DNA of 49,600 nucleotides from Lysobacteraceae bacterium (GTDB lineage Bacteria > Pseudomonadota > Gammaproteobacteria > Xanthomonadales > Rhodanobacteraceae): contig JAGWNA010000017.1 in assembly GCA_028871555.1 (NCBI GenBank), positions 1 through 49,600 of the forward strand. The letters run 5' to 3'. A program made the position numbers and the translations under genes. Every line of letters starts with the position of its first letter. Position 1 is the first letter of the stretch. Of this stretch, positions 24,809 to 33,988 are shown piece by piece. Below the pieces are notes generated by a model. It was not told the DNA's origin and did not search any database. It saw only the letters and a list, made by a program, of their open reading frames with translations.

Positions 24809-25282
24809 ATGATTCTTCCGCGCTACCACGTTGCCGCTTCCGCCATCCGTGGTGCGGGCAAGGGCCTGTTCCTTGATGAGGCCGTGCCGGCGGGGCGCAT
24901 CATCACGGCACCCGACGGTATCGACCGCACGTTCGGCCTTGCCGAAATCATCGGTTCAACGGAACTCAGCGTCCAGTTCCATGCCAGTGCACGCTGGTTC
25001 GAGGATCGCTACACGCTGTCGCCCGACTGGCCGGACGAGTGCTACATCAACCACAGCTTCACGCCGAACGGGCTATGGCACCTCGGCTTCGTGTTCGCCT
25101 TGGCCGAACTCCCTGCCGGCACGGAAATCACGGTGGATTACCGCCACCTGCTGCCGCCGGGCGAAGCCGAGGATTTTGTCGATTCGGTCACAGGTGAGAT
25201 AATCATCGGATTGACTTGGTTCGAGAGCCTTGCCGGCAGCACCCGTGCCCTGGCCAGCTTGCTGGATGCCACCCGACGCTGA
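24809..25282 (+). CDS. SET domain-containing protein (putative protein-lysine methyltransferase)
   Basis: A 157-residue protein that is almost entirely a SET fold: GAGKGLFLDEAVPAG at the N-terminal strand, INHSFTPNGLW as the counterpart of the NHxxxPN motif, and AGTEITVDYRHL as the counterpart of the ELTxDY motif. The AdoMet and catalytic tyrosine positions therefore appear kept. Bacterial SET proteins of this size are poorly characterised and no substrate can be named. It ends six bases before the GNAT gene, suggesting co-transcription. Confidence 0.82.
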   Translation: MILPRYHVAASAIRGAGKGLFLDEAVPAGRIITAPDGIDRTFGLAEIIGSTELSVQFHASARWFEDRYTLSPDWPDECYINHSFTPNGLWHLGFVFALAELPAGTEITVDYRHLLPPGEAEDFVDSVTGEIIIGLTWFESLAGSTRALASLLDATRR

Positions 25283-25287
25283 TTGTG

Positions 25288-25827
25288 ATGTTTGATATCC
25301 CTACCCTTGAAACGGCGCGTCTGCGCCTTACCGCACTCACCGAAAAGCATTTCGACGACTACGCCGCAATGCTGGCCGACCCCGGAAGCACCCGCTGGAT
25401 CGGCGACGGCCAGCCCCTGGACCGCACCAACGCCTGGCGTTCGCTGGCGATGCTGCTGGGGCATTGGCAACTGCGCGGCTTCGGCATGTGGGCACTGGAG
25501 CTGAAGGCCAGCGGCGAATTCATCGGCCGCACCGGCCTGATGTACCCCGACGGCTGGCCCGATCTGGAACTGGGCTGGATGCTCAAGCCGGAACATCGCC
25601 ACCAGGGCTATGCAACCGAAGCCGGCACCGCGGTGCTCGACTTCGCCTGGAGCAGGCTGCATGCGCCGCGCGTGATCAGTCTGGTACGTATCGGCAACGA
25701 GGCTTCCGATCGCGTCGCCGAGCGGCTAGGCGGCGAGCACATCGAGAACATGGATTTCTTCGGCAGCCACAGCCATGTGTTTGCATATTACCCACCGCAC
25801 CGCGAACGCCGTACCGCCTGGGCATGA
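25288..25827 (+). CDS. GNAT family N-acetyltransferase (RimJ/RimL-like)
   Basis: A 179-residue single-domain acetyltransferase. It opens with IPTLETARLRLTALTEKHF, the usual RimJ/RimL-type start. Later motifs are ELGWMLKPEHRHQGYATEA, which contains the acetyl-CoA pyrophosphate loop, and SLVRIGNEASDRVAERLG. Substrate unknown; RimJ/RimL relatives acetylate protein N-termini or small amines. It follows the SET-domain gene by five bases. A 233-base gap without a supported gene follows before the response regulator. Confidence 0.88.
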   Translation: MFDIPTLETARLRLTALTEKHFDDYAAMLADPGSTRWIGDGQPLDRTNAWRSLAMLLGHWQLRGFGMWALELKASGEFIGRTGLMYPDGWPDLELGWMLKPEHRHQGYATEAGTAVLDFAWSRLHAPRVISLVRIGNEASDRVAERLGGEHIENMDFFGSHSHVFAYYPPHRERRTAWA

Positions 25828-26060
25828 GTCTGGAATGCGGCACATGACCAAGTTTTCATATCAACAACCTGCACAACATTCCTGATCATTCATCGAAGGT
25901 TTTCGCGGCACCCGGGCCTGGCCTTCAAGCGTATTGCCGCAGTATCCGGTGGCGGCACTGATGCCGGTTCGCCGCGATGGTGCAAACGCATGGGCGCTTT
26001 ACCCAGATTTGACCAGCCCACCCGTTAAACTGCGCGTCCACCCGTCGTTCGGAATCCATC

Positions 26061-26750
26061 ATGCGCATCCTGCTCGCCGAGGACGATCCATCGATTGCCG
26101 AAGGCATCTGCGCCTCGCTTCGACATGGTGGCCATGCCGTGGACCACGTGTCCAGCGGCAACCTGGCCGATGCGGCCTTGCGCGATCACAGCTACGACCT
26201 GCTGGTGCTGGACCTGGGGCTGCCCATGCTCGATGGCAGCGAAGTATTGCGACGCCTGCGCAGCCGCGGTGCCGGCCTGCCGGTGCTGGTGGTGACCGCA
26301 CGCGACGGCTTGCCTGAACGTATCCGCGTACTCGACCTGGGTGCCGATGATTATCTGGTCAAGCCGTTCGCACTATCGGAGTTCGAGGCACGCGTGCGTG
26401 CCCTGCTGCGAAGGGCAAGCAGCAAGGGAATGCCGGAATTGCAGCTGGGCCGCTTGCGGCTCGACTTGCCCGGCCACCGCGCCTGGGTCGACGGCACGCC
26501 ACTGGAACTTACCGCACGCGAATTCGGCCTGCTCGAAGCACTGGCGCTGCGTGCCGAGCGCGTCACCAGCCGTGCGCAATTGATCGAGGCGTTGTGCGAC
26601 TGGGACCAGGACCTGACCGACAACGGGCTGGACATCGCGATCCACCGCCTGCGTCGCAAACTGCAAGGCAGCGGCACCGGCGTACGCACGATCCGTGGCC
26701 TGGGATACCTGCTGGAAGAAGCCGGCGACTCCGGGGCCGATCCGGCATGA
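26061..26750 (+). CDS. OmpR/PhoB-family response regulator
   Basis: DNA-binding response regulator of 229 residues. The receiver domain has the acidic pair EDD (7-9), phospho-acceptor D51 in LLVLDLGLP, and the conserved lysine in DDYLVKPF. The C-terminal winged-helix domain includes LTAREFGLLEAL and GLDIAIHRLRRKL. It resembles the QseB/TctD group. Its stop overlaps the kinase ATG by four bases. The exporter genes 170 bases beyond the kinase are candidate targets by position only. Confidence 0.94.
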   Translation: MRILLAEDDPSIAEGICASLRHGGHAVDHVSSGNLADAALRDHSYDLLVLDLGLPMLDGSEVLRRLRSRGAGLPVLVVTARDGLPERIRVLDLGADDYLVKPFALSEFEARVRALLRRASSKGMPELQLGRLRLDLPGHRAWVDGTPLELTAREFGLLEALALRAERVTSRAQLIEALCDWDQDLTDNGLDIAIHRLRRKLQGSGTGVRTIRGLGYLLEEAGDSGADPA

Positions 26751-28150
26751 GCCCGTCGCGTCTGCGCCACCTGCGCCCCAGCCTGCGCCGCCGCCTGCTG
26801 ATCTTCCTGTTGTTTCCGATGGCCTCGCTGCTGCTGCTCGACGCGCTGCTGACCTATGGCGTGGCGTTGAACTACGCCAACCGGGTGCATGACAACGACT
26901 TGAGCGGCGATGCGCTGACCCTGGCAAAAATGCTCGGCAACAACAAGTTCGGCAGCGAATTGTCGCCACAGGCCCGGTTTCTGCTCGAATACACCCCGGA
27001 TGGCCGCAGCTATTTCACGGTGACCAGCGCCAGACGCGGACTGCTGGCCGGCAACGGGCAGTTGCCGCAGCTGCCGCATGCACCGAAGCTCGGTGCCATG
27101 CCGACGCTGTACGATACCCGGCTGCACAAGCAGAACCTGCGTGCGGCAACGGTCCAGCTCGCTCCGCAGAACGACCCCGGCGATCCGTTGACGATCACGG
27201 TTGCCGAAACCCTGCGCGACCGTCATCAGCAGGCCCGGCAGATCCTGCTGCTGGCGACCCTCATGCAGGCGCTGCTGATCGTCTGCGTGTTGTCGCTGGT
27301 CTGGTTCGGCGTCAACCATGGCCTGCGTGTGCTCGATCCGCTGACCCGCCGGCTGGCGGCGCGCACGCACGAGCTGACTCCGATCGGGGCCCCCGACGTG
27401 CCGCAGGAAATCCTGCCGCTGACCCGCACCATCGACGCGTTGTTCGAGCGCTTGCGCAGCATGCTGGCGCTGCATGACCGATTCATCGCCGATGCCGCGC
27501 ATCAGCTGCGCACGCCACTGGCCGGATTGAGCCTGCACGTCGACCGCGCCATGGCCGACCCCCGGCCGGAGACGGTGGCCGATGCGCTCTCGCACATCCA
27601 CCGCCTGACCCAGCGCGCAGCGCGCACCACATCGCAGTTGCTGGCGCTGACCCGCGCCCAGGCGACACCTGCGGACACCGTGGATCGCACCGTGCTGGAT
27701 CTGGCGCGACTGGTTCCCGACGCGGTCTCGATGCGGGTGCACGAGGCACTGCGCGCAGGCGTGGATCTGGGTTACCAGGGACCCGGACAACCGCTGCAGA
27801 TTCTCGGCGACGCATCTTCCGTGCAGGGCCTGCTGGACAATCTGATCGACAACAGCCTGCGCTACGCCGGCCGCGGCAGTACCGTCACGGTCAGCCTGCA
27901 CGCTCGCGCGGACGGCGGCGCCAGCCTCAGTGTCGAGGACAATGGCCCGGGCGTGCCGCCGGAACTGCTGCCGCGCCTGAGCGAACGTTTTTTCCGTGCC
28001 CCGGGCACCAGCGAAGAAGGCAGCGGACTGGGTCTGGCGATCGTCCAGCGCATCGCCGAACGGCACCATGCCGAAGTGACTTACCGGCTTGGCGAGGAAC
28101 ACGGACTGATCGTTGATGTCCATTTTCCGCCAGCAGCGATACCGGCCTGA
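26747..28150 (+). CDS. Sensor histidine kinase (TctE/QseC-like)
   Basis: Inner-membrane kinase of 467 residues. It has a membrane segment at about 17-38, a periplasmic sensor of roughly 130 residues, a second membrane segment near residues 165-187, a short HAMP-like linker, then the kinase core. The phospho-acceptor is H252 in DAAHQLRTPLAGL. The ATP-binding domain has N-box DNLIDNSLRYAG, G1 DNGPGVP and G2 GSGLGLAIV. All catalytic boxes look intact. It is translationally coupled to the response regulator. The periplasmic ligand is unknown. Confidence 0.94.
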   Translation: MSPSRLRHLRPSLRRRLLIFLLFPMASLLLLDALLTYGVALNYANRVHDNDLSGDALTLAKMLGNNKFGSELSPQARFLLEYTPDGRSYFTVTSARRGLLAGNGQLPQLPHAPKLGAMPTLYDTRLHKQNLRAATVQLAPQNDPGDPLTITVAETLRDRHQQARQILLLATLMQALLIVCVLSLVWFGVNHGLRVLDPLTRRLAARTHELTPIGAPDVPQEILPLTRTIDALFERLRSMLALHDRFIADAAHQLRTPLAGLSLHVDRAMADPRPETVADALSHIHRLTQRAARTTSQLLALTRAQATPADTVDRTVLDLARLVPDAVSMRVHEALRAGVDLGYQGPGQPLQILGDASSVQGLLDNLIDNSLRYAGRGSTVTVSLHARADGGASLSVEDNGPGVPPELLPRLSERFFRAPGTSEEGSGLGLAIVQRIAERHHAEVTYRLGEEHGLIVDVHFPPAAIPA

Positions 28151-28323
28151 GATCAAGCGGCGACATTTCGATGCAACCTGCCTGTACCCTTGATCGATTA
28201 AAATACCCCGTTGCCACCCTTCGCCTTCAATCCGGGCGGATCACTCCTCCGCGGAAACGACCTGACGATGGCCACCACCGATAGGAACCGGGCGCATCTG
28301 CGCCGAATCATCGCCATGGGAAC

Positions 28324-29814
28324 ATGCACACCGTGCCATTTCGCATCTTGAACGTGACGAATCGGGGCAAGCCGCTGCGCGGCTGCCTGTTCGGCATTCT
28401 GATCGGCGCACTGGCCGGCTGCGCCGCACCGTTGCCCAGACTGGCACCGCCGCTGCCCGCACAGTGGCAGCACGCCACAGCCGCCGGACCGGCCAAGCCG
28501 ACCGACCTGCACGGCTGGTGGCATGCCTTCGGCGACCCCGAACTCGATGCCCTGGTCGACCGCGCGCTGGCCGCCAATCTCGACGTGGCCCAGGCGGTCG
28601 AACGACTGCGCACGGAACGCACGCTGCAAAGTCATGCCCACGCACGCTACCTGCCGGCACTGACTGCGCGAACCGACAACCCGATCGACCCGGACGCCAC
28701 GGCCTCCTACTTTGTTGCCGGCTTCGACGCCACCTGGGAACTGGGGCTGTTTGGCCGCGCCGAAGGCACCCGGCGCGAAGCGCAGGGCGCACTGGACACC
28801 AGCGTGGCCGACCTGCGCGCCGCGCAGGTATCGCTGGTGGCCGAAGTCGTGCGCGAATGGATCGCACTGCGCACCGCGCAGCAGCAGGAACACCTGCTGA
28901 CAAAAATCAGCCAGGTCCGGCGGCAGCAGTGGCAAATGCTGAAAGTGCGCCAGCGGCTGCAACTGGTTTCGCCCGACACGGTCGACCGGGCGCAGGCGGC
29001 CTATGCGCAATCCGAGGCATCGCTTGCCGCCCCACGGCAGGCGATCGATGCCAGTACCCGGAAACTGGCCGTGCTGCTCGGCCGGAACCGCCCCGATCCA
29101 GCCTGGCTCAAGGTCGGCAGGCAGCCTGAACTGGGGACATGGCAGCTCGCCGGCACCCCGGCCGAACTGCTGCGCACGCGCCCGGAAATCGCGCGGGCCG
29201 AGGCAGATGTGTTGCGCATCGCCGGTGAACTGGCGATCGCCAATGCCGACATGTACCCCAGCATCGGGCTGGGCGCATCGTATGTCTGGTCCGCCAAGGT
29301 CATCAACAACCGCAGGCTTTCCCACACCCCCAATGCAATCGGTTCCTTCGGCCCCGTGCTCAATATCCCGCTGTTCGACTGGGGCATGCGGCGGGCGGTG
29401 AAGAATGCCAAGGGACACGAACTGCAGGCCGCCCTGCTGGCCTATCGGCAAGCCGTGCTGCAAGGCGTGGCCGAGGTCGAAACCGACCTCGGCAGCCTGC
29501 AGCAGCAGGAGCAGCGCGAGCAGCAGAGCATGCTTGCCTGGCAAGCCCTGCAGCGCGCCGACCGGGCCGTGCGGACCCGGGTGGACCTGCGGCTGAGCAG
29601 CCCGCTCGATCTTGCCGAAAGCCGGATCGCTGCCGATCAGGCAGCGATCGAACTCACTGACGCCCGTGCCGCGCACAGCCTGGCCTATGCGGCACTGTTC
29701 AAGGCCCTGGGCGGCGCCCCGTTGCCGCCGGCCGAAGCACCCAAGGCATCTCCGACGGCAGCGGCAGCGTCAACCGCGGCAACCTCCATCGCACCCAGCG
29801 AGGCGAACCACTGA
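28324..29814 (+). CDS. Outer-membrane efflux factor lipoprotein (NodT/TolC family)
   Basis: Forms the outer-membrane channel of a tripartite exporter. The 496-residue protein has a lipobox ALAGC (Cys33), the family start WWHAFGDPELDALVDRAL, and two internally repeated helical halves with long Ala/Gln-rich coiled coils. The TRPEIARAEADVLRIAGEL motif is characteristic of the second half. The C-terminal tail is low-complexity Ala/Thr. It shares one base with the permease ATG. A TAAAAT box at 28199-28204 could be a -10 element, with no clear -35 box. Confidence 0.92.
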   Translation: MHTVPFRILNVTNRGKPLRGCLFGILIGALAGCAAPLPRLAPPLPAQWQHATAAGPAKPTDLHGWWHAFGDPELDALVDRALAANLDVAQAVERLRTERTLQSHAHARYLPALTARTDNPIDPDATASYFVAGFDATWELGLFGRAEGTRREAQGALDTSVADLRAAQVSLVAEVVREWIALRTAQQQEHLLTKISQVRRQQWQMLKVRQRLQLVSPDTVDRAQAAYAQSEASLAAPRQAIDASTRKLAVLLGRNRPDPAWLKVGRQPELGTWQLAGTPAELLRTRPEIARAEADVLRIAGELAIANADMYPSIGLGASYVWSAKVINNRRLSHTPNAIGSFGPVLNIPLFDWGMRRAVKNAKGHELQAALLAYRQAVLQGVAEVETDLGSLQQQEQREQQSMLAWQALQRADRAVRTRVDLRLSSPLDLAESRIAADQAAIELTDARAAHSLAYAALFKALGGAPLPPAEAPKASPTAAAASTAATSIAPSEANH

Positions 29815-30944
29815 TGGTTGCCCTCGCGCGCAAGACCCTGGTCTACGAATGGCGGCGCTTTCTTCCGGCGATGCTGGCGGTGGGTTTTGCCGGCCTGCTG
29901 CAGTTGCTCCAGCTCGCCCTGGTGCTTGGCATCTTCGGCAGCACCAGCGTCTACATCACCGGCTCATCGGCCGATGTATGGATAGGCTATCCCGGCACCC
30001 AGAACGTGGGCTCGGGGCGAACGATCGACCCGGATGTGGAATCGCGCATCCTGATGGACCCGGCCGTGCAGCGTGTGGAGCCGTACATCTGGGTCGACGG
30101 CGACTGGCGCGGACCGCATGAAACCGGCGGCATTTCGGTGTTCGTTTCCGGCATCGATCCCGGCCCCGGAGGCCTGATGTTCTCCAAGGCCCTGCTGCCC
30201 TCCCTGCGCGCACGGCTGGCGGAACCGGATGCGGTCATCGTCGATCGCTCGGTACTGGATCAGCTGGGCGTCGACATCGGCGAGACCGCCACCATCAACG
30301 GCCATCAGGTCACCGTGGTCGGCATCAGCAGCGGCCTGCGGGCGCTCGGTGGAGTCAACGTGCTGACGTCGCTGAGTACCGCACGCCAGCTGGACGGCGA
30401 TCCGTCCGACACCGGTCCAACCTATCTGGTGGCCAAGCTGCGCGATCCGAAGCAGGCCGATGCTGTCGCCGCCCGCCTGCGCGGCGATACCGCGTTCGGT
30501 CCCTATACGACGTGGAGCGCCAGGGATTTCGCCCGTATATCGGTGCGCTACTGGATGTTCGACACCGGCGCCGGCGCCGGCGTGCTGTTTCTGGCGGGCA
30601 TCGTGTTCCTGGTCGGAGCGGTGATCACCAGCCAGACCCTGATTGCCGCAGTCAATGGCTCGATGCGCGAATATGCCACCCTCAACGCCTTGGGCGTGGG
30701 CGTCGCGGCACTGCGCCGGGTGGTGCTGGAACAGGCATTCTGGGTCGGTGCGCTGGGTCTGCTCGGCGCCGGGGTACTGGGCATCGTATTGATGCTGCTG
30801 GCACACAGCCAGGACGTGCCGGTGGTGCTGAATCTGCCGGCGGCGCTCGCCTGCGTCGCCCTGGTCATGGGACTGGCCACCGTCTCCGGCCTGGCCGCGA
30901 TGCGCAGTCTGCGCCGCGCCGATCCCGCCACCCTGTTGAGGTAG
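29814..30944 (+). CDS. ABC transporter permease (FtsX/MacB/DevC type)
   Basis: A 376-residue permease with one N-terminal membrane segment (about 20-45), a large extracytoplasmic domain, and three C-terminal membrane segments (about 255-280, 305-330, 340-365). This is the MacB/FtsX topology. No ATPase is fused to it; that is the next gene. The extracytoplasmic region contains DQLGVDIGETATINGHQVTV-like segments typical of the MacB periplasmic core. The ATG overlaps the outer-membrane factor stop by one base. Confidence 0.92.
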   Translation: MVALARKTLVYEWRRFLPAMLAVGFAGLLQLLQLALVLGIFGSTSVYITGSSADVWIGYPGTQNVGSGRTIDPDVESRILMDPAVQRVEPYIWVDGDWRGPHETGGISVFVSGIDPGPGGLMFSKALLPSLRARLAEPDAVIVDRSVLDQLGVDIGETATINGHQVTVVGISSGLRALGGVNVLTSLSTARQLDGDPSDTGPTYLVAKLRDPKQADAVAARLRGDTAFGPYTTWSARDFARISVRYWMFDTGAGAGVLFLAGIVFLVGAVITSQTLIAAVNGSMREYATLNALGVGVAALRRVVLEQAFWVGALGLLGAGVLGIVLMLLAHSQDVPVVLNLPAALACVALVMGLATVSGLAAMRSLRRADPATLLR

Positions 30945-30949
30945 CCGCG

Positions 30950-31699
30950 ATGACCCATCCTGCCGCGGCCAGCCAGGCCGCCACTCCTCCTGCCTTGCAA
31001 GCGATCGGCATCAGCAAGGCCTTTCTCTCCGGGAAACTGCACACGCAGGTACTGGAGAATTTTTCGTTGCGCATCGAGGCCGGCGAGCTGACCCTGATCT
31101 CCGGCCCCTCCGGTTGCGGCAAGAGCACGCTGCTGGCGATTCTCAGCGGCCTGCAGAAGGTCGACAGCGGCCGGGTACTGGCTCTGGGCAGCGAGCTGGG
31201 TCAGCTGGACTTGAGCGCGCTGGAACACTTCCGCCTGCAGCACACCGGTTTCGTATTCCAGGGTTTCAACCTGTTCCCTGCGCTGAGCGCCTTCGAACAG
31301 GTCGAGTTGCCGCTGAACCACATGGGCCTGTCGCGCGACGAGGCGCGCGCGCGCGCGCGGCGCTCGCTGGAAGAAGTCGGCATGGCGCCGCGCATGAAAC
31401 TGCGCCCGTCCGAACTGTCCGGTGGCGAGAAGCAGCGCGTGGCGATCGCCCGCGCGCTGGCCAAGGAACCGGAACTGCTGTTTGCCGATGAGCCGACCAG
31501 CGCGCTGGACTCCGTCAATGGCCAGATGATCATCGACATCCTGCACCGGATCGCCCACATGCACGGCACCACGGTGCTGTGCGTCAGCCACGACCCTCGT
31601 GTCGTTGTCCATGCCGACCGCGTACTGGCGATGGAAGATGGCCGTATTCTCAGCGACCGGCGCACCCATGTGCCGACCAACGACAGCAAGGGAACCTAA
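30950..31699 (+). CDS. ABC transporter ATP-binding protein (MacB/LolD/DevA type)
   Basis: ATPase subunit of 249 residues. It shows Walker A GPSGCGKS (52-59), the Q-loop in VFQGFNLFPALSA, signature LSGGEKQRVAIARAL, Walker B LLFADEPTSALD and the switch histidine in LCVSHDPR. The sequence belongs to the LolD/MacB/DevA group that pairs with FtsX-like permeases. It lies five bases after the permease and three before the adaptor gene. Confidence 0.95.
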   Translation: MTHPAAASQAATPPALQAIGISKAFLSGKLHTQVLENFSLRIEAGELTLISGPSGCGKSTLLAILSGLQKVDSGRVLALGSELGQLDLSALEHFRLQHTGFVFQGFNLFPALSAFEQVELPLNHMGLSRDEARARARRSLEEVGMAPRMKLRPSELSGGEKQRVAIARALAKEPELLFADEPTSALDSVNGQMIIDILHRIAHMHGTTVLCVSHDPRVVVHADRVLAMEDGRILSDRRTHVPTNDSKGT

Positions 31700-31702
31700 G
31701 TC

Positions 31703-32686
31703 ATGACGCCGCCCGTTTTCCCCATGCCACTGCATTCGCGTGATTCGCGTGCCGCCATGCCGGATCGACTGACCCGCCTCATCCGCCTCGGCTGCCTCGC
31801 ATTGTCGGTGCCGTGGCTGCTGGCCGCCTGTTCGAAGCCGGCCCAGGCGCCCGCCGGCACGGCGGCCGGTACCGCCTCGCCATACGCCGCCGTGGCGCGC
31901 GGAAGAGTCGATATCGAAGGAGGGTTGCTGACACTCTCGATGCCGCGCGAAGGCACCCTCGCCAGGGTCGCGGTACACGAAGGCGATCACGTCGGGAAAG
32001 GCCAGCTGCTGGCTGCGCTGGACATCGAGCCGGCCAGGCTGGCGGTAGATGCCGCGCAGGCACAGCAGGAGCAGGCGCAGGCACAGTTGAAGCTGCTGGA
32101 GATCAGGCAGGCTGCGGCGAGGCAGCGCGCGAAACGGCTTGCCGCCGCGGTCGCCGCCGGCGCCGGCGATGGGCAGAGCGCCGACGACGCCAGCGAAGCC
32201 GCCGCACAGCTCGACGCCGAGCACGAATCCGCCCGCGCAGCGCTGGACATGGCCAGCCAGAAACTGGCCGAAGCCCGCTATGAATTGAAGCAGCGCAGCC
32301 TGCTCGCGCCGTTCGACGCCTACGTGGTCCATGTCTCGGCGCAGCCGGGCGCCAGCGTCTCGCCCTCGTCCGGTCCGCTGTTCACCCTGCTGCCGCAAAA
32401 ACCGCGGATCGTGCGTGCCGAACTCAACGAGAGTTTTGCCGGAGCGATCCAGCCGGGCATGCATGCCGAGGTAGTCGCCAACAGCGACAGCGAGGCGCAA
32501 CACTGGAGCGCGCACGTACTGCGGATCGGCCGGGTATACGGGCCTTCCACGCTGGAAAACGACCCGCAGATCCGCGCCAATGCCCGCTCGGTGGAATGCG
32601 TACTCGCGTTCGACCAGCCGCAGGACTTGCGCATCGGCCAGCGCGTGATAGTGCGCTTTTTCGCCGGCCAGGCCCCGAAAGACTGA
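31703..32686 (+). CDS. HlyD-family periplasmic adaptor lipoprotein
   Basis: Membrane-fusion adaptor linking the ABC pump to the outer-membrane factor. The 327-residue protein has lipobox LLAAC (Cys43 from this start; Cys25 from the in-frame ATG at 31757, which would give a more typical signal). A biotinyl-lipoyl-like half motif (VAVHEGDHVGKGQLLAALD) is followed by an alpha-helical hairpin rich in Ala/Gln (about 115-200), the returning half (LLAPFDAYVVHV) and a beta-barrel domain. AAGGGAA upstream supports the first ATG. It completes the four-gene exporter operon. Confidence 0.9.
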   Translation: MTPPVFPMPLHSRDSRAAMPDRLTRLIRLGCLALSVPWLLAACSKPAQAPAGTAAGTASPYAAVARGRVDIEGGLLTLSMPREGTLARVAVHEGDHVGKGQLLAALDIEPARLAVDAAQAQQEQAQAQLKLLEIRQAAARQRAKRLAAAVAAGAGDGQSADDASEAAAQLDAEHESARAALDMASQKLAEARYELKQRSLLAPFDAYVVHVSAQPGASVSPSSGPLFTLLPQKPRIVRAELNESFAGAIQPGMHAEVVANSDSEAQHWSAHVLRIGRVYGPSTLENDPQIRANARSVECVLAFDQPQDLRIGQRVIVRFFAGQAPKD

Positions 32687-32721
32687 GGAAACCGCAGTCT
32701 GCGAACCTGCGACCCATCATG

Positions 32722-32749
32722 AGCCGCTGCGATCCGACCGGCAGCGGCT
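32722..32749 (+). terminator. Hairpin between the exporter operon and the esterase gene
   Basis: A 9-bp stem AGCCGCTGC/GCAGCGGCT with a 10-base loop, 35 bases after the adaptor stop and 23 bases before the esterase start. No T run follows, so it may weaken rather than stop transcription. Confidence 0.45.
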
Positions 32750-32771
32750 TACCCATGCACAGGGCCGACAC

Positions 32772-33608
32772 GTGATCCAGCAGACTGACTTTTTCTTCGA
32801 AGGTGGCCGCAGCGGCGTGCTGCTGATCCACGGTCTGACCGGCACGCCGATGGAAATGCGGCTGCTCGGCAAGGGCCTGAACCGTGCCGGCTTCACCGTG
32901 TACGGCATGCAGTTGGCCGGCCACTGCGGCAATACCGAGGATCTGCTCGCCACCGGCTGGCGCGACTGGTACGCCAGCGTCGAAAAGGCCGCCGCCGAAA
33001 TGCTCGACAAGGTCGACCACCTGTTCGTCGGCGGCCTGTCGATGGGCGCCCTGCTGGCGCTCAAGCTGGCCGCCGAGCAACCGGACCGGATTGCCGGCGT
33101 CGGCGTGTACGGCGCCACCTTCCGTTATGACGGCTGGAGCATTCCGTGGTCGGCGCGCTTGTCGTTCCTGCTGCCGCTGCTGAAAAAGCTCGGCATCGGC
33201 CGCCATCGCAGCTTCATGGAACAGCCGCCCTACGGCATCCGCGACGAACGCCTGCGCACGCAGGTCAGCACGGCGATGCTCGGCGGCGACAGCGCCGCCG
33301 CCGGCCTGCCCGGCAATCCATGGTATTCGCTGGCCGAGATGCACGAACTGGCCGCGGACGTCCGGCGCCAACTGCCGCAAGTGACCGCACCGTGCCTGGT
33401 GGCCCATGCCAGCGAGGACGATGTCGCCAGCCTGAAGAACGCCGAACTGGTGATGCGTGAAGTCAGTGCGCCGACCGAGCTGCTGCTGCTCGAGGACAGC
33501 TATCACATGATCACCATCGATAAGGAGCGGCGCACCCTGATCGACCGGTCGGCCGCGTTCTTCGACAACATCGCCGCGGCCCGTCCCCAGCAGCGCATCG
33601 CCGCCTGA
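32772..33608 (+). CDS. Alpha/beta-hydrolase, carboxylesterase/lipase-like
   Basis: A 278-residue alpha/beta-hydrolase starting at GTG (the chosen start; no in-frame ATG fits the family N-terminus). Motifs are the oxyanion region VLLIHGLTGTPMEM, nucleophile elbow GGLSMGA (S90), an acid in ASEDDVAS and histidine in DSYHMITID, the set seen in bacterial carboxylesterases and monoacylglycerol-lipase-like enzymes. No signal peptide. Its stop shares one base with the first EamA-like gene, so it belongs to the esterase-EamA-EamA-DegT operon. Substrate unknown. Confidence 0.9.
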   Translation: MIQQTDFFFEGGRSGVLLIHGLTGTPMEMRLLGKGLNRAGFTVYGMQLAGHCGNTEDLLATGWRDWYASVEKAAAEMLDKVDHLFVGGLSMGALLALKLAAEQPDRIAGVGVYGATFRYDGWSIPWSARLSFLLPLLKKLGIGRHRSFMEQPPYGIRDERLRTQVSTAMLGGDSAAAGLPGNPWYSLAEMHELAADVRRQLPQVTAPCLVAHASEDDVASLKNAELVMREVSAPTELLLLEDSYHMITIDKERRTLIDRSAAFFDNIAAARPQQRIAA

Positions 33609-33988
33609 TGCTGCCGGCAACAGGTTCCATTTCCAGCCTGGTCGCCGGCCTGTGGCTGTTGAACGTCCTGCTCGACACCGGCGGCCAGCTTGCGTTCAAG
33701 GCCGCCGCCGGCAGTCCGCTGGCCGGTGACGGCCTGGCGCGCTGGAAACACATGGCCGCACGGCCGTGGCTGTGGCTCGGCATCGCCAGCTACGTGATCG
33801 AGTTCCTGGTCTGGATCGCCTTCCTGTCGCTGATCCCGCTGTCCGAAGGCGTGCTGCTGGGCTCGATCAATATCGTGGCGATCATGGTCGCCGGCCGCTT
33901 CCTGTTCGGCGAAAGACTGACCCGCTTGCGGGTGATCGGGATCCTGCTGGTGACGCTCGGCGTGACGATCGTGGGAATTGCCGGATGA
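33608..33988 (+). CDS. Small EamA/SMR-like membrane protein, first of a pair
   Basis: A 126-residue protein with four predicted membrane segments, the size and pattern of ArnE/ArnF and small multidrug resistance proteins. LLDTGGQLAFKAAA near the N-terminus and GRFLFGERLTRLRVIGI before the last helix are typical EamA features. It is followed, with a four-base overlap, by a second gene of the same kind, so the two probably form a heterodimer. ArnE-ArnF flip an amino-sugar lipid across the inner membrane; a similar lipid-flipping role is an inference. Confidence 0.85.
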   Translation: MLPATGSISSLVAGLWLLNVLLDTGGQLAFKAAAGSPLAGDGLARWKHMAARPWLWLGIASYVIEFLVWIAFLSLIPLSEGVLLGSINIVAIMVAGRFLFGERLTRLRVIGILLVTLGVTIVGIAG

